A stretch of DNA of 64,000 bases from Lysobacter sp036697405 (GCF_036697405.1 NZ_JBAHWA010000017.1:13447-77446), one strand, 5' to 3'; shown: positions 1 to 9,493, counted from the stretch's first letter. Notes: a model not told the origin generated them from the sequence alone. Program-made: numbers and translations.

Positions 1-1
1 C

Positions 2-1312
2 AGCCAGATTTCCGCCAAGGCCTACGCGCGCCGTCGCAAGCAGCTCATGCGCATGGCCGGCGACGACGCCATCCTGGTGCTGCCGTCGGCCAACGAGCTG
101 ATCCGCAGCCGCGACACCCATTACCCGTACCGGCAGGATTCCGACCTGTGGTACCTCACCGGCTTCCCCGAGCCCGAAGCGGTGCTGGTGCTGGTGCCGG
201 GCCGCAAGCACGGCGAAACCCTGCTGTTCTGCCGCGAGCGCGATCTCGAGCGCGAAGGCTGGGACGGCCCGCGCTTCGGTCCCGAGGGCGCGGTCGAGGC
301 CTTCGGCCTGGACGACGCCTATCCGATCGCCGACCTCGACGACATCCTGCCCGGCCTGCTAGAAGGCCGCTCGCGCGTCTATTACCACTTCGGCCGCGAT
401 CAGGAGTTCGATCTCAAGCTCATCGGCTGGCTGAACCGGGTGCGCGCGATGGTGCGCCAGGGCGCGCAGCCGCCGCACGAGTTCCTCGAGCTCGGCCACC
501 TGCTCGACGAGATGCGCCTGTTCAAGGACCGCGAAGAGCTCAAGCTGATGCAGCGCGCCGCCGACATCAGCGTGCAGGCGCACGAAGTGGCGATGCGCGC
601 CGCGCGCCCGGGCGTGCGCGAGTACGAACTGCAGGCCGAGCTGGAACGCGTGTTCCGCATGCACGACGCCGAACCGGCCTACGGCAGCATCGTCGGCGCA
701 GGCGCCAACGGCTGCGTGCTGCATTACCGCGCCAACAACGGCCTGGCCCGCGACGGCGACCTGGTCTTGATCGACGCCGGCGCCGAGTACCGCGGCTACG
801 CCGCCGACATCACCCGCACCTTCCCGGTCAACGGCCGCTTCAGCGCGCCGCAGCGCGCGCTGCACGACCTGGTCGGCGCGGCCCAGGCCGCGGCCCTGGC
901 GCAGGCGCGCCCGGGCGTGGCCTACGAGGCCGGCCACAACGCCGCGGTCGAAACCCTGACCGAGGGCCTGCTCAAGCTCGGCCTGCTCAAGGGCAAGCTC
1001 GAGAAGAACCTCGCCGACGGCAGTTACCGCCGCTATTACCGCCACAAGACCGGACACTGGCTCGGCCTGGACGTGCACGACGTCGGCGAATACCGGATCG
1101 AGGGCGAGTCGCGCCTGCTCGAGCCGGGCATGGTGTTCACCATCGAGCCGGGGCTGTACGTGTCGCAGGACGACACCAGCGTGGATCCGAAGTGGCGCGG
1201 GATCGGCATACGCACCGAAGACGATGTGCTGGTCACCAAGGACGGCTATCAGGTGCTGACCGACAAGCTGGCGCGCAGCGCCGACGAGATCGAAGCCTTG
1301 ATGGCGAAGTGA
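2..1312 (+). CDS. pepP: Xaa-Pro aminopeptidase PepP, 5'-truncated by window edge
   Basis: Cytoplasmic metallopeptidase of the M24 family that removes the N-terminal residue from peptides with proline second. The frame is open to the first base of the window and the residues before the first ATG (position 47) already resemble PepP, so the true start lies outside. The N-terminal AMP_N domain holds the DTHYPYRQDSDLWYLTGFPE block. The catalytic domain holds the dinuclear metal ligands: two Asp in LIDAGAEYRGYAADITRTF, His in HKTGHWLGLDVHDVGEY, Glu in FTIEPGLY and Glu in GIRTEDDV, ending within the usual PepP length (about 440 residues). A second proline peptidase, pepQ, lies 0.9 kb downstream on the other strand. 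Confidence 0.93.
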   Translation, partial: SQISAKAYARRRKQLMRMAGDDAILVLPSANELIRSRDTHYPYRQDSDLWYLTGFPEPEAVLVLVPGRKHGETLLFCRERDLEREGWDGPRFGPEGAVEAFGLDDAYPIADLDDILPGLLEGRSRVYYHFGRDQEFDLKLIGWLNRVRAMVRQGAQPPHEFLELGHLLDEMRLFKDREELKLMQRAADISVQAHEVAMRAARPGVREYELQAELERVFRMHDAEPAYGSIVGAGANGCVLHYRANNGLARDGDLVLIDAGAEYRGYAADITRTFPVNGRFSAPQRALHDLVGAAQAAALAQARPGVAYEAGHNAAVETLTEGLLKLGLLKGKLEKNLADGSYRRYYRHKTGHWLGLDVHDVGEYRIEGESRLLEPGMVFTIEPGLYVSQDDTSVDPKWRGIGIRTEDDVLVTKDGYQVLTDKLARSADEIEALMAK

Positions 1313-1415
1313 GGAGGCTGCGCCTTTAGCGCCCTCCGCCGCACGAGGGGAGGTCCCGCGCGTTGGCGACTTCCACCCGCTGCGCGTGCGGGTCACTTTC
1401 TCCCGCCCAAGCCCC

Positions 1416-1865
1416 TTGTAGGAGCGGCGCAAGCGGCGACCGCGAACTCGGGCTGCGTCGTTGGTTTCGGGTGAGCTGGCTTTCTGTGGGAGCGGCGTGA
1501 GCCGCGATCGCGAACTCCGGCTACTGCGGTGGTCTGGCGCGCTGGGAGATTCGCTGTGGCTCTCGCTCCGCAGGGCTGCCACGAAGGTCAACGGCTTCCG
1601 CCCGCTGCGCGTGCGGGTCACTTTCTCTCCCCCTAGCTCCCTGTAGGAGCGGCGCAAGCCGCGACTGCGAACTCGGGCTGCGTCGTTGGTTTCGGGTGAG
1701 CTGGCTTTCTGTGGGAGCGGCGTGAGCCGCGATCGCGAACTTCGGCTACTGCGGTGGCCGGGCGCGCTGGGAGATTCGCTGTGGCTCTCGCTCCGCAGGG
1801 CTGGCACGAAGGTCAACGGCTTCCGCCCGCTGCGCGTGCGGGTCACTTTCTCTTGCTGGCCCAAG
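1416..1865. repeat. two tandem ~225-bp units built from paired REP sequences
   Basis: The unit starting at GTAGGAGCGGCGCAAGC (1418) recurs 225 bp later (1643) with few changes. Each unit holds two REP-like palindromes (GGAGCGGC, 3-4-base loop, GCCGC), about 60 bp apart, then a spacer rich in GGTCAACGGCTTCCGCCCGC and GTGCGGGTCACTTTCTC. The same unit is found twice at 63541-63985. REP palindromes are normally non-autonomous and moved by RAYT transposases; none is encoded here. Translations of this region are low-complexity and look spurious. The rest of 1313-1415 shows only a degenerate partial unit. Confidence 0.85.
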
Positions 1866-2101
1866 AGTCCGTCTGGATTCCCTTCGGTCAAAAGTAACCA
1901 AAGAGAAGGGTCGGTTGGCCAAACCTCCCCTGCGAGTTCGGTGGTTGCGTCGGGATTTTTCGAATGGACGTCCCTGTCCATTCGAAAAACGGCGCGCGTC
2001 CTGCGCGCCGCCCTTCGGGTCTACGGTTGATGGGCGAGTGCGGTGTTACGGATTCCAATGCCGGGGCAACAGCAACAGCAACAGCAACAGCAACGGCAAC
2101 G
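1811..2101. repeat. composite dispersed element, copy A (three hairpins plus hexanucleotide tail)
   Basis: Ordered parts: a GGTCAACGGCTTCCGCCCGC segment; a CTCTTG/CAAGAG hairpin interrupted by about 22 extra bases; a conserved AACCAAAGAGAAGGG and AAACCTCCCCTGCGAG stretch; a perfect 14-bp hairpin (1956-1969 with 1976-1989, loop GTCCCT); an 8-bp GC hairpin (1990-1997 with 2003-2010, loop GTCCT); then GATTCCAATGCCG and about six GCAACA/GCAACG hexamers (2066-2101). The same order occurs at 28570-28831, and the 5' end recurs at 63933-64000. No plausible protein is encoded; between 2101 and the pepQ stop at 2225 nothing else was recognised. Confidence 0.85.
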
Positions 2102-2224
2102 AGGGGCGCTCAAGCGAATGGTCGTGCTGTCCAGACGCATGCGCCGGCGCGGTTGTGCCGCAGTTGCGGGCAAGCCTCTCCGGCTTGCTTTGGACTGGCG
2201 ACCGCGTCGGCGGGGCGGCGCGCC

Positions 2225-3550
2225 TCAGGCCGCTTCGGCGAATCCGTCGCGGGTGAGGTTGATCGGCGCGCCATCGGTGCAGACCACGTCGTCCTCGATA
2301 CGGATGCCGCCGTAGGGACGGAACTGCTCGATGCGGTTCCAGTCCACCGCGTCGGCGTGCGGGCCCTGCTTGAGGCCGTCCAGCAGCAGGTCGATGAAGT
2401 ACACGCCCGGCTCGATCGTCACCGCCATGCCGGCTGCGAGCTCGCGGGTCAGGCGCAGGTAGGGCTGACCCTCGGGCTTGGCGATCGTGCCGCCGCGGTC
2501 GGAGGCGGCGAAGCCGGCCACATCGTGCACCTGCAGGCCGATGCCATGGCCGATGCCGTGCGGGAAGAACACGTTGCTGACCCCGGTCTCCAGCGCCGAC
2601 TCCGGCGAGAGCTTGATCACGCCGAAGTCCTTGAGGATGCCCGACAGGGCCAGGTGGGCGTCGAGGTGGATGCGCTTGTAGTCGTGGCCGGCGCGGACCT
2701 GGTCGCACATCGCCAGCTGGGCGGCGTCGACCGCGTCGATCAGGGCCTGGAATTCGCTGCCGGCGTCGGCGGCGTAGGTGCGGGTGATGTCGCAGGCGTA
2801 GCCGTGGTGGCTGGCGCCGGCGTCGATCAGGAAGCTGCGCAACTGCGCCGGCGCCTCGCGATCGAGTTCGGTGTAGTGCAGTACCGCGCCGTTCTGGTTC
2901 AGGGCGACGATGTTGTTGTACGGCAGTTCGGCGGCGTCCTGGCGCGCGGCCGCGCAATAGGCCAGGTGGATGTCGAACTCGCTGCCGCCGTCGCGGAACG
3001 CGGCCTCGGCGGCGCGGTGCGCGCGCACGCCGCGGCGCGTGGCGGCGCGCATCATCTCGATTTCGTAGGGGGTCTTGTAGGCACGGTGAAATTCGAGGTA
3101 ATCGATCGCCGGCTGCGGGTTGTTGGGCACGTAGGCGCCCAACGCGCTCTGCGGCTCGCCGAGGATGGCGCAACGCGCGGGGTCGGCCGGCAGATGGGCC
3201 AGGGCTTCCTCGGGCTTGCGGATCACCACGATGTCGTAGTGCTCGACCCAGTAACCGTTCGGCGCCTGCGGGACCACGTGCCAGTAGTCGAACGGCTGCA
3301 GGTAGATCAGCTTGGGTTTGCGCCCCGGCGTGGCGACCAGCCAACTGCCGGGATTGCGGGTCAGCGGCAGCCAGGCCTTGAACTGCGGGTTCACGGCATA
3401 CGGGTAATCGCGGTCGTCGAACACCTGATAGTGCGAGGTGCCGCTGGGCACGACCAGGTGATCGAGACCGGCGCGCTCCAGGGCCTCGTGGCTGCGGCGT
3501 TGGAGCTCGGCGAGGTGGGCGGGGTAAAGGCTCGCTGGATCGTGGCGCAT
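2225..3550 (-). CDS. pepQ: Xaa-Pro dipeptidase (prolidase) PepQ
   Basis: Cleaves Xaa-Pro dipeptides in the cytoplasm; M24 metallopeptidase. The protein is 441 aa from the ATG at 3550, against 443 in E. coli, and begins MRHDPASLYPAHLAEL, which fits the family better than the longer upstream reading. The dinuclear metal ligands are in place: D243 and D254 (LIDAGAS, CDITRTY), H335 (HGIGHGIGL), E380 (TIEPGVYF) and E419 (IRIEDD). A rearranged, decayed copy of its 5' end and leader lies on the same strand at 13577-13777, so this gene brackets one side of the ECF/TonB block. The GACGGATTCCGTC perfect palindrome at 3590-3602, about 40 bp upstream of the start, could be an operator. Confidence 0.95.
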   Translation of the reverse strand: MRHDPASLYPAHLAELQRRSHEALERAGLDHLVVPSGTSHYQVFDDRDYPYAVNPQFKAWLPLTRNPGSWLVATPGRKPKLIYLQPFDYWHVVPQAPNGYWVEHYDIVVIRKPEEALAHLPADPARCAILGEPQSALGAYVPNNPQPAIDYLEFHRAYKTPYEIEMMRAATRRGVRAHRAAEAAFRDGGSEFDIHLAYCAAARQDAAELPYNNIVALNQNGAVLHYTELDREAPAQLRSFLIDAGASHHGYACDITRTYAADAGSEFQALIDAVDAAQLAMCDQVRAGHDYKRIHLDAHLALSGILKDFGVIKLSPESALETGVSNVFFPHGIGHGIGLQVHDVAGFAASDRGGTIAKPEGQPYLRLTRELAAGMAVTIEPGVYFIDLLLDGLKQGPHADAVDWNRIEQFRPYGGIRIEDDVVCTDGAPINLTRDGFAEAA

Positions 3551-3915
3551 CGTGAACGGTCTCGTGGGGTCGGGTCGTCCCGGGATTTTGACGGATTCCG
3601 TCCATCGCCGCTGGCCGTTGCCGCGCGCTCGGGCGTGCGCGGCTTTGCCGGATCGGTCGATGAAGCAAAACCCGTCGCTGCCGCCCGCCGGTCGACGGTA
3701 TGGACCGGGCCGAGCTACGCCGGCCGGGCACGCCAGTCGCACACAAAATGCTGCGCCGCCGCATCCTGCGTCCTATCGGGAAATCGGGATTTCGCCGGGG
3801 AAAAACGCCGGTTCACGCAGTCCCATCGGTGCCCGCGTGCGCGTGTACACGAGCGCTGGCCCGACGGAGTATGCTGCCGGCCTGCGCATACCAACGCGTA
3901 TGGGGAGGGGACTCG
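3551..3915. other. intergenic region between divergent pepQ and the ECF sigma gene
   Basis: 365 bp with no convincing gene. It must hold the pepQ promoter (minus strand) and the sigma-factor promoter (plus strand). Visible signals are the palindrome GACGGATTCCGTC (3590-3602), a possible -10 TATGCT (3870-3875) without a clear -35, and a CATAC/GTATG inverted repeat just before the GGGGAGGGG ribosome-binding site of the sigma gene. The first ~40 bp beyond the pepQ start resemble the sequence beyond the pepQ fragment at 13778. Confidence 0.5.
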
Positions 3916-4485
3916 ATGGCCGATCCTGCGCCGTCAACGCGCGAACCGGCATCGCTCGCCGACTACGGCGAGGATTGCGCCAGCCAATGGGAGAACATCT
4001 CCCTGCAGTACCGCGCCCCGCTGCGCGGCTTCTTCTCCAAGCGAGTCAAGGATCCTGCCGAAGTCGAAGACCTGACCCAGGAGGTGTTCCTGCACCTGGT
4101 CCGGCGCGCGCGCGGCGGGCCGATCGAACACGTCAAACAGTACGTATTCCAGATCGCCGCCAACGCGTTGCGCGACTGGGGCCGCCGCCGCCAGGCCCGC
4201 GACCAGGACGCGCACGTGTCCTTCGACGAAGAAATTCATCAACCCGCTACGGAAATCTCGCCGGAGCGCGTCTTACTGGGGGAAGAGGCGGTGAAATTGG
4301 CTGTCGCCGTCTTACGCGCGCTGCCGCAGCGCACGCGCGACGTGTTCGTGTTGCGCACCATGGAGAAGCGGAAATATATGGAAATTGCGGACATGTTGGG
4401 GATTTCCGTGCGCGCCGCCGAGAAGCACATGGCCAAGGCGCTGGCGCAGTTGGGCCGCGCCATGGACACGGAGATGCCGGAATGA
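3916..4485 (+). CDS. ECF-family RNA polymerase sigma factor (FecI-like)
   Basis: A 189-aa sigma-70-family factor holding only regions 2 and 4. Region 2 covers about residues 30-95, with the -10-recognition helix and DLTQEVFLHL at 52-61. Region 4 covers about 125-180, ending in the helix-turn-helix MEIADMLGISVRAAEKHMAK. The ATG at 3916 follows GGGGAGGGG at good spacing, so the longer upstream reading frame is not needed. Next come a FecR-type anti-sigma gene and a TonB receptor with an STN domain, the standard order of a FecI-FecR-FecA cell-surface signalling system. By that model it would transcribe the downstream transport genes when the receptor is occupied. The ligand cannot be read from this gene. 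Confidence 0.92.
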   Translation: MADPAPSTREPASLADYGEDCASQWENISLQYRAPLRGFFSKRVKDPAEVEDLTQEVFLHLVRRARGGPIEHVKQYVFQIAANALRDWGRRRQARDQDAHVSFDEEIHQPATEISPERVLLGEEAVKLAVAVLRALPQRTRDVFVLRTMEKRKYMEIADMLGISVRAAEKHMAKALAQLGRAMDTEMPE

Positions 4486-4567
4486 GCCGGAGCGTACGAA
4501 TCCGGGCCTGCGCCACGACCGCACGCACCTGCGCGGCCGGGCCGGGCCGGTCGGGGAGGGGCCTGGC

Positions 4568-5647
4568 ATGAAGTGGAAAACCACCCCCATCGCGAACGGG
4601 CCGGGCCCCTTGCCGGACGACATCGACGAAGCGGCCGCGCGCTGGAGCGAAGTGCTGAGCGATGCCGAGCCCGGCGCCGACGACGCCCTGCGCGCCGCCT
4701 TCGAGGCCTGGCGCGGCCGCTCGCAGGCGCACGCCGCCGCGTTCCGGCGCGTGGAAACCGCGCGCGCCCTGGCGCAGGCGGTGGCCGATGCGCCCGACAT
4801 GCTGGCGCTGCGGCGCGAGACCCTGGCGCGCGCTTCGAAATCGCGGCTGTCGTGCGCGGCCCGCACCTACGCTTATTCGATCGCGGCGTCCTTGCTGGTC
4901 GTCGCCGTGACCGGGCTGCTGATCCTGCGGCCCGATGCGCCGGGCCGCATGGTCCAGGGCGTGCAGGACGCGATCGCCGGCAATGTCCACGAAACCGGTA
5001 TCGGCGAGCGCTCGGTGGTGACCCTGGCCGACGGCTCGGTGCTCACCCTGAACACCGATAGCCGGGTCTCCGTGCATTACGAAGGCAAGATGCGCGCGGT
5101 GACGCTGGAGCGTGGGCAGGCGCTGTTCAAGGTGGCCAAGGACCGCAGCCGGCCCTTCGTCGTCACCGCGGACGGCCGCCAGGTGACCGCGCTGGGCACC
5201 GAGTTCGAAGTGCACATGTCCGAGCGCCTGTTCGAGGTCACTCTGCTGGAAGGCCGCGTCAGCGTGACCCGCGAGCGTTCGCGGCCGGCCGCGATCGCCG
5301 CCGCGCCCACCGCGGAGCTGCGGCCGGGCCAGCAGTTCGTGGCCCTGGCCGCGACCGTGCCGCGGGTGCGCGCGGCCGACGTGAAGCGCGCTGTGAGCTG
5401 GCGCCACGGCCAGGTCGTGTTCGAGAACGAAAGCCTCGCCGACGCCGTCGCCGAGATCAATCGCTACTCGCGCCACCGCATCGTGCTCGGCGATACCCGC
5501 CTGGCCTCATTGAAGATCAGCGGCGCGTTCAACACCGGCGACACCGACACCTTCGTCGACGCCGTGACCGCCTACTTCCCGATCGAGCGCGCCGCGGACA
5601 GCAGCGAGGCGATCGTGCTGAAACCGCGGTCGCCCGAGCGCGGCTGA
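4568..5647 (+). CDS. FecR-family anti-sigma / sigma-regulator protein
   Basis: Inner-membrane regulator of the preceding ECF sigma factor. It is 359 aa from the ATG at 4568, which is preceded by GGGGAGGGG. Domains in order: an N-terminal cytoplasmic DUF4880-type segment (about 18-60, with the DEAAARWSEVL start typical of FecR), one transmembrane helix (about 101-120), a periplasmic FecR domain (about 130-260, with TLADGSVLTLNTDSR and GQALFKVAKD), and a C-terminal STN-like domain (about 270-355). The C-terminal region would contact the STN domain of the receptor encoded next. An 82-bp gap separates it from the sigma gene and 334 bp from the receptor. Confidence 0.92.
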   Translation: MKWKTTPIANGPGPLPDDIDEAAARWSEVLSDAEPGADDALRAAFEAWRGRSQAHAAAFRRVETARALAQAVADAPDMLALRRETLARASKSRLSCAARTYAYSIAASLLVVAVTGLLILRPDAPGRMVQGVQDAIAGNVHETGIGERSVVTLADGSVLTLNTDSRVSVHYEGKMRAVTLERGQALFKVAKDRSRPFVVTADGRQVTALGTEFEVHMSERLFEVTLLEGRVSVTRERSRPAAIAAAPTAELRPGQQFVALAATVPRVRAADVKRAVSWRHGQVVFENESLADAVAEINRYSRHRIVLGDTRLASLKISGAFNTGDTDTFVDAVTAYFPIERAADSSEAIVLKPRSPERG

Positions 5648-5981
5648 AGCCCGGGATGTCCACCAACCATGCGCGGCGCAGCAATGCGCCGCGCTCGACA
5701 TCGTGCCCGGCCTGCGCGGGGCGCGGCATGACGATGCGTTCGGCCCTTGCGACGATGTCGACCGACCCCGCGCCGGCGCGATCGCGCGCGCTACGCCGCA
5801 GCGCAACATGCGCGATTTTTTGTTGCGATGCAAAACGCGACGCAGGCGAAACACGCGCCATTCGCGGCCGCGATCGCGTGCCGCAGCCGGATCGTGCGGG
5901 TACGGGTTCGGGTTTTCGAACGCGCTGCGTCCCTATAGAGACCAGGCCACATGAAGTCGGCCCGCAACCGGAGGGGAATCG
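5648..5981. other. non-coding leader between fecR and the TonB receptor gene
   Basis: 334 bp with no credible gene. The central part (about 5810-5850) is locally AT-richer and the stretch ends with CCCTATAGAGACC (from 5932) and then GGAGGGG at the receptor start. A sigma-dependent promoter for the receptor is expected here from the FecI paradigm, but no consensus could be assigned by eye. Confidence 0.4.
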
Positions 5982-8900
5982 ATGCGAGTGCGAGACCAGA
6001 AGGGACTGTCGAGACGTGTACTCCAACCCTGCGTGCTGCTGTTGGCGCTGTTGCCCTGTCTGACCGCGTATGCGCGCGGCGATGCGGCCACCGCCCGATT
6101 CGACATCCCGCAGCAGCGTCTCGACGCCGCCTTGTCGGAATACGCGCGCCAGAGCGGCCAGCAGTTGCTGTACTCGCCCGAACTCGCGGTCGGCAAGACC
6201 GGACGCGCGGTGCGCGGCGAGAAGCCGGCGCTGCAGGCCCTGGACGAACTGCTCGCCGGCACCGGTCTCCAGTACTCCACCAGCGCCTCCGGCGCGATCC
6301 TCATCAACGGCAGTGCGGGCGGGTCGCCGGCGGCGGGGGACGCCAAACCGGCCGTCGCCCCGGCTCCACCGGGAAACGCAGAGGGGACCGCTGACACGCA
6401 GCCGGCAGCGGATTCCCAGGCAGAGCCGCAAACGGCGCCCGAATCCGCCCCCGTCAAAGGGCAGGCGGCGACCAACCTCGACACCATCGTGGTCACCGCG
6501 CAGAAGCGGGTCGAGCGCATCCAGGACGTTCCGATCGCGATCACCGCCTTCAGCGGCAGCGACCTGGGCGACCGCAAGATCGAAACCGGCGGCGACCTGG
6601 TGACGGCCACGCCGAACGTCAGCTTCAGCAAGACCAACTTCGCCAGCTACAACTTCCAGATCCGCGGCATCGGCACGCAAGCGCTGTCGGTGACCACCGA
6701 TCCGGCGGTGGCGATCAGCTTCAACAGCACGCCGATGATCCGCAACCGCCTGTTCGAACAGGAGTACTTCGACGTCGACCGGGTCGAAGTGCTGCGCGGG
6801 CCGCAGGGCACGCTGTACGGCCGCAATGCCACCGCCGGCGTGGTCAACATGATCCCAAACCTCGCCGATCCCAGCGCTTTCGAGAGCTGGCTCAAGGTCG
6901 AGGGCGGCAACTTCGAGAGCAAGCGCTTCAGCGGCATGGTCAACCTGCCGATCAACGACGCGCTGGCCTTCCGTATGGCCGGCGCCTGGACCGATCGCAG
7001 CGGCTATATCGAGAACACCGCCACCGGCAAGGACGTGGACGATCGCAGCCTGTGGTCGTCGCGCGCCTCGCTGGTGTTCAAGCCCAGCGAGGCCACCAAC
7101 CTGAGCCTGGTCTGGGAGCACTTCGACGAGGACGACCGGCGCGCGCGTACCGGCAAACAGCTGTGTCACACCGATCCCGGCGCCACCGACGTCGACGGCA
7201 CTGCGCCCAACAGCTTCGACCGCAACTTCATGAGCCAGGGCTGCGCGGACGGCTCGCTCTACGACCGCGGCGCTTTCGGTCTGCCCAACGGCGGCAGCCT
7301 GCCCTGGGTGCTGGCCAGCGGTACCTTCCCCGGCACGTTGGCATCCGCGCTGGATCCCGACGGCAACTTCGTCGGCCCGATCTACCTGATCACGCCGGGC
7401 GTGAACCCCTACGAGGGCCGCACCCAGTCGACCGACCTGCGTCAGATCGAGACCACCTATGACCCACGCTTCCAGGCCAAGAACGATGTCGTCCAGCTCA
7501 ACTTCGACACCGAGTTCAACGACCTGAAGTTCGTTTCGCAAACTCTGTACACGCGCGACAAGTACTACTCGACCCAGGATTACAACCGCTTCCAGTCCAA
7601 CGCGGTGTTCACCGACACCGATCCGCTGGTGCAGATCACGCCCAACGGAGACCTGGCGCCGGCCTATCCGCTGGCGCCCAAGGGCGTGCTCTGCGATCCG
7701 CAGCTGGGGTGCTCGGACCGCATGCTCGGCGTCGACCTGGTCGATTCCTACAGCAAGCAGTGGTCGCAGGAGTTCCGCCTACAGTCGATGTCGGAAGGGC
7801 CATTCAACTTCAGCATCGGCGCCAACTACCTGTACTACTCGGTGGACGAGAGCTACTACGTCTTCAACAACGTCTTCACCGCGATCGCGCGCAACTTCAA
7901 CAACACCGCCGGCGTCGGCCTCGGTTCCGGCAACACGCCGGTGGATTGCCCGCAGGGCAACGGCGGCGCGACCGTCAACGGCCTGGCCGGCTACCCCTGC
8001 GTCTACATCGACCCGAATTCGCTGGACAGCATCAACGGCCAGGGCCATAACTATTTCCGCAGCCGCAACGTCGCCAAGACCAAGTCATCGGCACTGTTCG
8101 GCGAGGCCTATTGGCAGATGTCCGACACGGTCAAGCTGACCGCGGGCCTGCGCCTGACCCGCGACATCAAGATCACCACGCCCTATCCGAGCCAGACCCT
8201 GCTGTCGGCCACCAAGTCCGGTCCGCCGTACTACTCCTTCGTCGGCGCCGGCTTCGTCAACAGCGGCTATCCGGCCCTGCCCGACGTCCGCCAGACCTGG
8301 AACGAGCCGACCGGACGCCTGGTGCTGGACTGGAAGCCCGACCTGGCATTCACCGACAGCACCCTGGTGTACCTGTCGGGCTCGCGCGGCTACAAGGCCG
8401 GCGGCACCAACTCGCCGGCGATCGGCGCCGATCCGGAATTCCTGAGCTTCACCCAGCGCGATCTCGAATTCGATCCGGAGTTCGTCAACGCCTTCGAACT
8501 GGGCATGAAGAACGTGATGGCCGGCGGCAAGCTCAATCTCAACGCCACCTTGTTCTACAACGACTACCGCGGCTACCAGGTTTCGCAGATCCAGGACCGC
8601 GCCACCTTCAACGAGAACTTCGACGCCAAGACCTGGGGCGCGGAGATCGAATTCGCCTGGCGGCCGACGCAGTCTTTCGCGCTCAGCGGCAACGTCGGCT
8701 TCCTGCGCACGCGCCTGAATGACAACCAGTACTCGATCGACGTGATGAACCGCACCCAGGGCAATCCCGACTGGGTGGTGCTGCGGCCGTGGGTGCAGCA
8801 GGCCTCCAACTGCATCGCGCCGCGCGACAAGGTCGCGCAGGTCATGAACATCATCTACGCCGGCGGCGACGTCACCTCCAACGCCGGCATCATCCTCAAC

Positions 8901-9395
8901 AGCTTCTGTTCGCTGAACTATCCGGTCGCGGTGGGCGGCTTCACGCCAGGCGGCTCCTGGGGCGATGCGTTCGGCTTCTTCTACGATCCGCGCACCGATG
9001 CGCCCAACGGCGGCCAGGGGTTCTCGGCCGATGTCGGCGGCCACGAACTGCCGAACGCGCCGCACATCACCGCCAGCCTGAGCCCGCAGTACACCTTCTT
9101 CACCGCCCATGGCGACTTCACCGTGCGCGCCGACCTGTACTACCAGGGTAAGAGCTGGGCACGCATCTACCAGGACGAGATCGACCGCCTGCACGACTGG
9201 GGCAACGTCAATCTGTCTTTGACCTGGGAGAAGCCGGAAGCCGATCTGACCGTACAGCTATATGTCAAGAATCTGCTCGACGGCGAGGCGATCACAGGTA
9301 CCTTCCTCAACAGCGACGACAGCGGCCTGACCGCGAACGTGTTCACCCAGGACCCTCGCATCATCGGCATCTCGTTGCGCAAGGGCTTCTATTGA
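5982..9395 (+). CDS. TonB-dependent receptor with N-terminal STN signalling domain
   Basis: Outer-membrane, TonB-energised receptor of 1137 aa, large for the family. A signal peptide covers about residues 1-32 and an STN domain about 40-108 (FDIPQQRLDAALSEYARQSG onward). A low-complexity Ala/Pro/Glu linker covers 110-160. The plug begins near NLDTIVVTAQKR and DVPIAITAFSG, followed by a beta-barrel ending in the aromatic residue of GISLRKGFY. Long extracellular loops carry Cys pairs (CHTDPG... near 390-415; CDPQLGC near 570). The STN domain and the adjacent sigma/FecR pair mark it as a signalling transducer as well as a transporter. This plug type is common in large receptor families for complex organic substrates; the ligand is unknown. 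GGAGGGG at 5970-5976 supports the start. Confidence 0.9.
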   Translation: MRVRDQKGLSRRVLQPCVLLLALLPCLTAYARGDAATARFDIPQQRLDAALSEYARQSGQQLLYSPELAVGKTGRAVRGEKPALQALDELLAGTGLQYSTSASGAILINGSAGGSPAAGDAKPAVAPAPPGNAEGTADTQPAADSQAEPQTAPESAPVKGQAATNLDTIVVTAQKRVERIQDVPIAITAFSGSDLGDRKIETGGDLVTATPNVSFSKTNFASYNFQIRGIGTQALSVTTDPAVAISFNSTPMIRNRLFEQEYFDVDRVEVLRGPQGTLYGRNATAGVVNMIPNLADPSAFESWLKVEGGNFESKRFSGMVNLPINDALAFRMAGAWTDRSGYIENTATGKDVDDRSLWSSRASLVFKPSEATNLSLVWEHFDEDDRRARTGKQLCHTDPGATDVDGTAPNSFDRNFMSQGCADGSLYDRGAFGLPNGGSLPWVLASGTFPGTLASALDPDGNFVGPIYLITPGVNPYEGRTQSTDLRQIETTYDPRFQAKNDVVQLNFDTEFNDLKFVSQTLYTRDKYYSTQDYNRFQSNAVFTDTDPLVQITPNGDLAPAYPLAPKGVLCDPQLGCSDRMLGVDLVDSYSKQWSQEFRLQSMSEGPFNFSIGANYLYYSVDESYYVFNNVFTAIARNFNNTAGVGLGSGNTPVDCPQGNGGATVNGLAGYPCVYIDPNSLDSINGQGHNYFRSRNVAKTKSSALFGEAYWQMSDTVKLTAGLRLTRDIKITTPYPSQTLLSATKSGPPYYSFVGAGFVNSGYPALPDVRQTWNEPTGRLVLDWKPDLAFTDSTLVYLSGSRGYKAGGTNSPAIGADPEFLSFTQRDLEFDPEFVNAFELGMKNVMAGGKLNLNATLFYNDYRGYQVSQIQDRATFNENFDAKTWGAEIEFAWRPTQSFALSGNVGFLRTRLNDNQYSIDVMNRTQGNPDWVVLRPWVQQASNCIAPRDKVAQVMNIIYAGGDVTSNAGIILNSFCSLNYPVAVGGFTPGGSWGDAFGFFYDPRTDAPNGGQGFSADVGGHELPNAPHITASLSPQYTFFTAHGDFTVRADLYYQGKSWARIYQDEIDRLHDWGNVNLSLTWEKPEADLTVQLYVKNLLDGEAITGTFLNSDDSGLTANVFTQDPRIIGISLRKGFY

Positions 9396-9493
9396 AGCCG
9401 GATACGCGATTCACCCGGCGCGGGTCCCCTCGATGCGCGCAGGAAGCTCCCAAGCCCCCCGGAGTCGTCAGCGCGAACCGGTAGGGAGTGTCG

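Noticed and set aside
359..2030. Several open frames over the repeat field (for example minus-strand 359-1981 and plus-strand 1461-2030)
   Set aside because: They consist of translated REP and composite repeats (KVTRTRSGRKPLTFV-type peptides recur in each copy) and overlap pepP on the wrong strand. No ribosome-binding site or family signal.
2066..2101. CAACAG hexamers as a CRISPR array or coding repeat
   Set aside because: Six-base units without spacers; same tail in the second composite copy, so part of that element.
1964..4075. 703-aa plus-strand frame across pepQ and the sigma gene
   Set aside because: Antisense of pepQ; low-complexity composition typical of GC-rich shadow frames.
4247..5476. 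409-aa minus-strand frame opposite fecR
   Set aside because: FecR on the plus strand has full domain support; the antisense frame has none.
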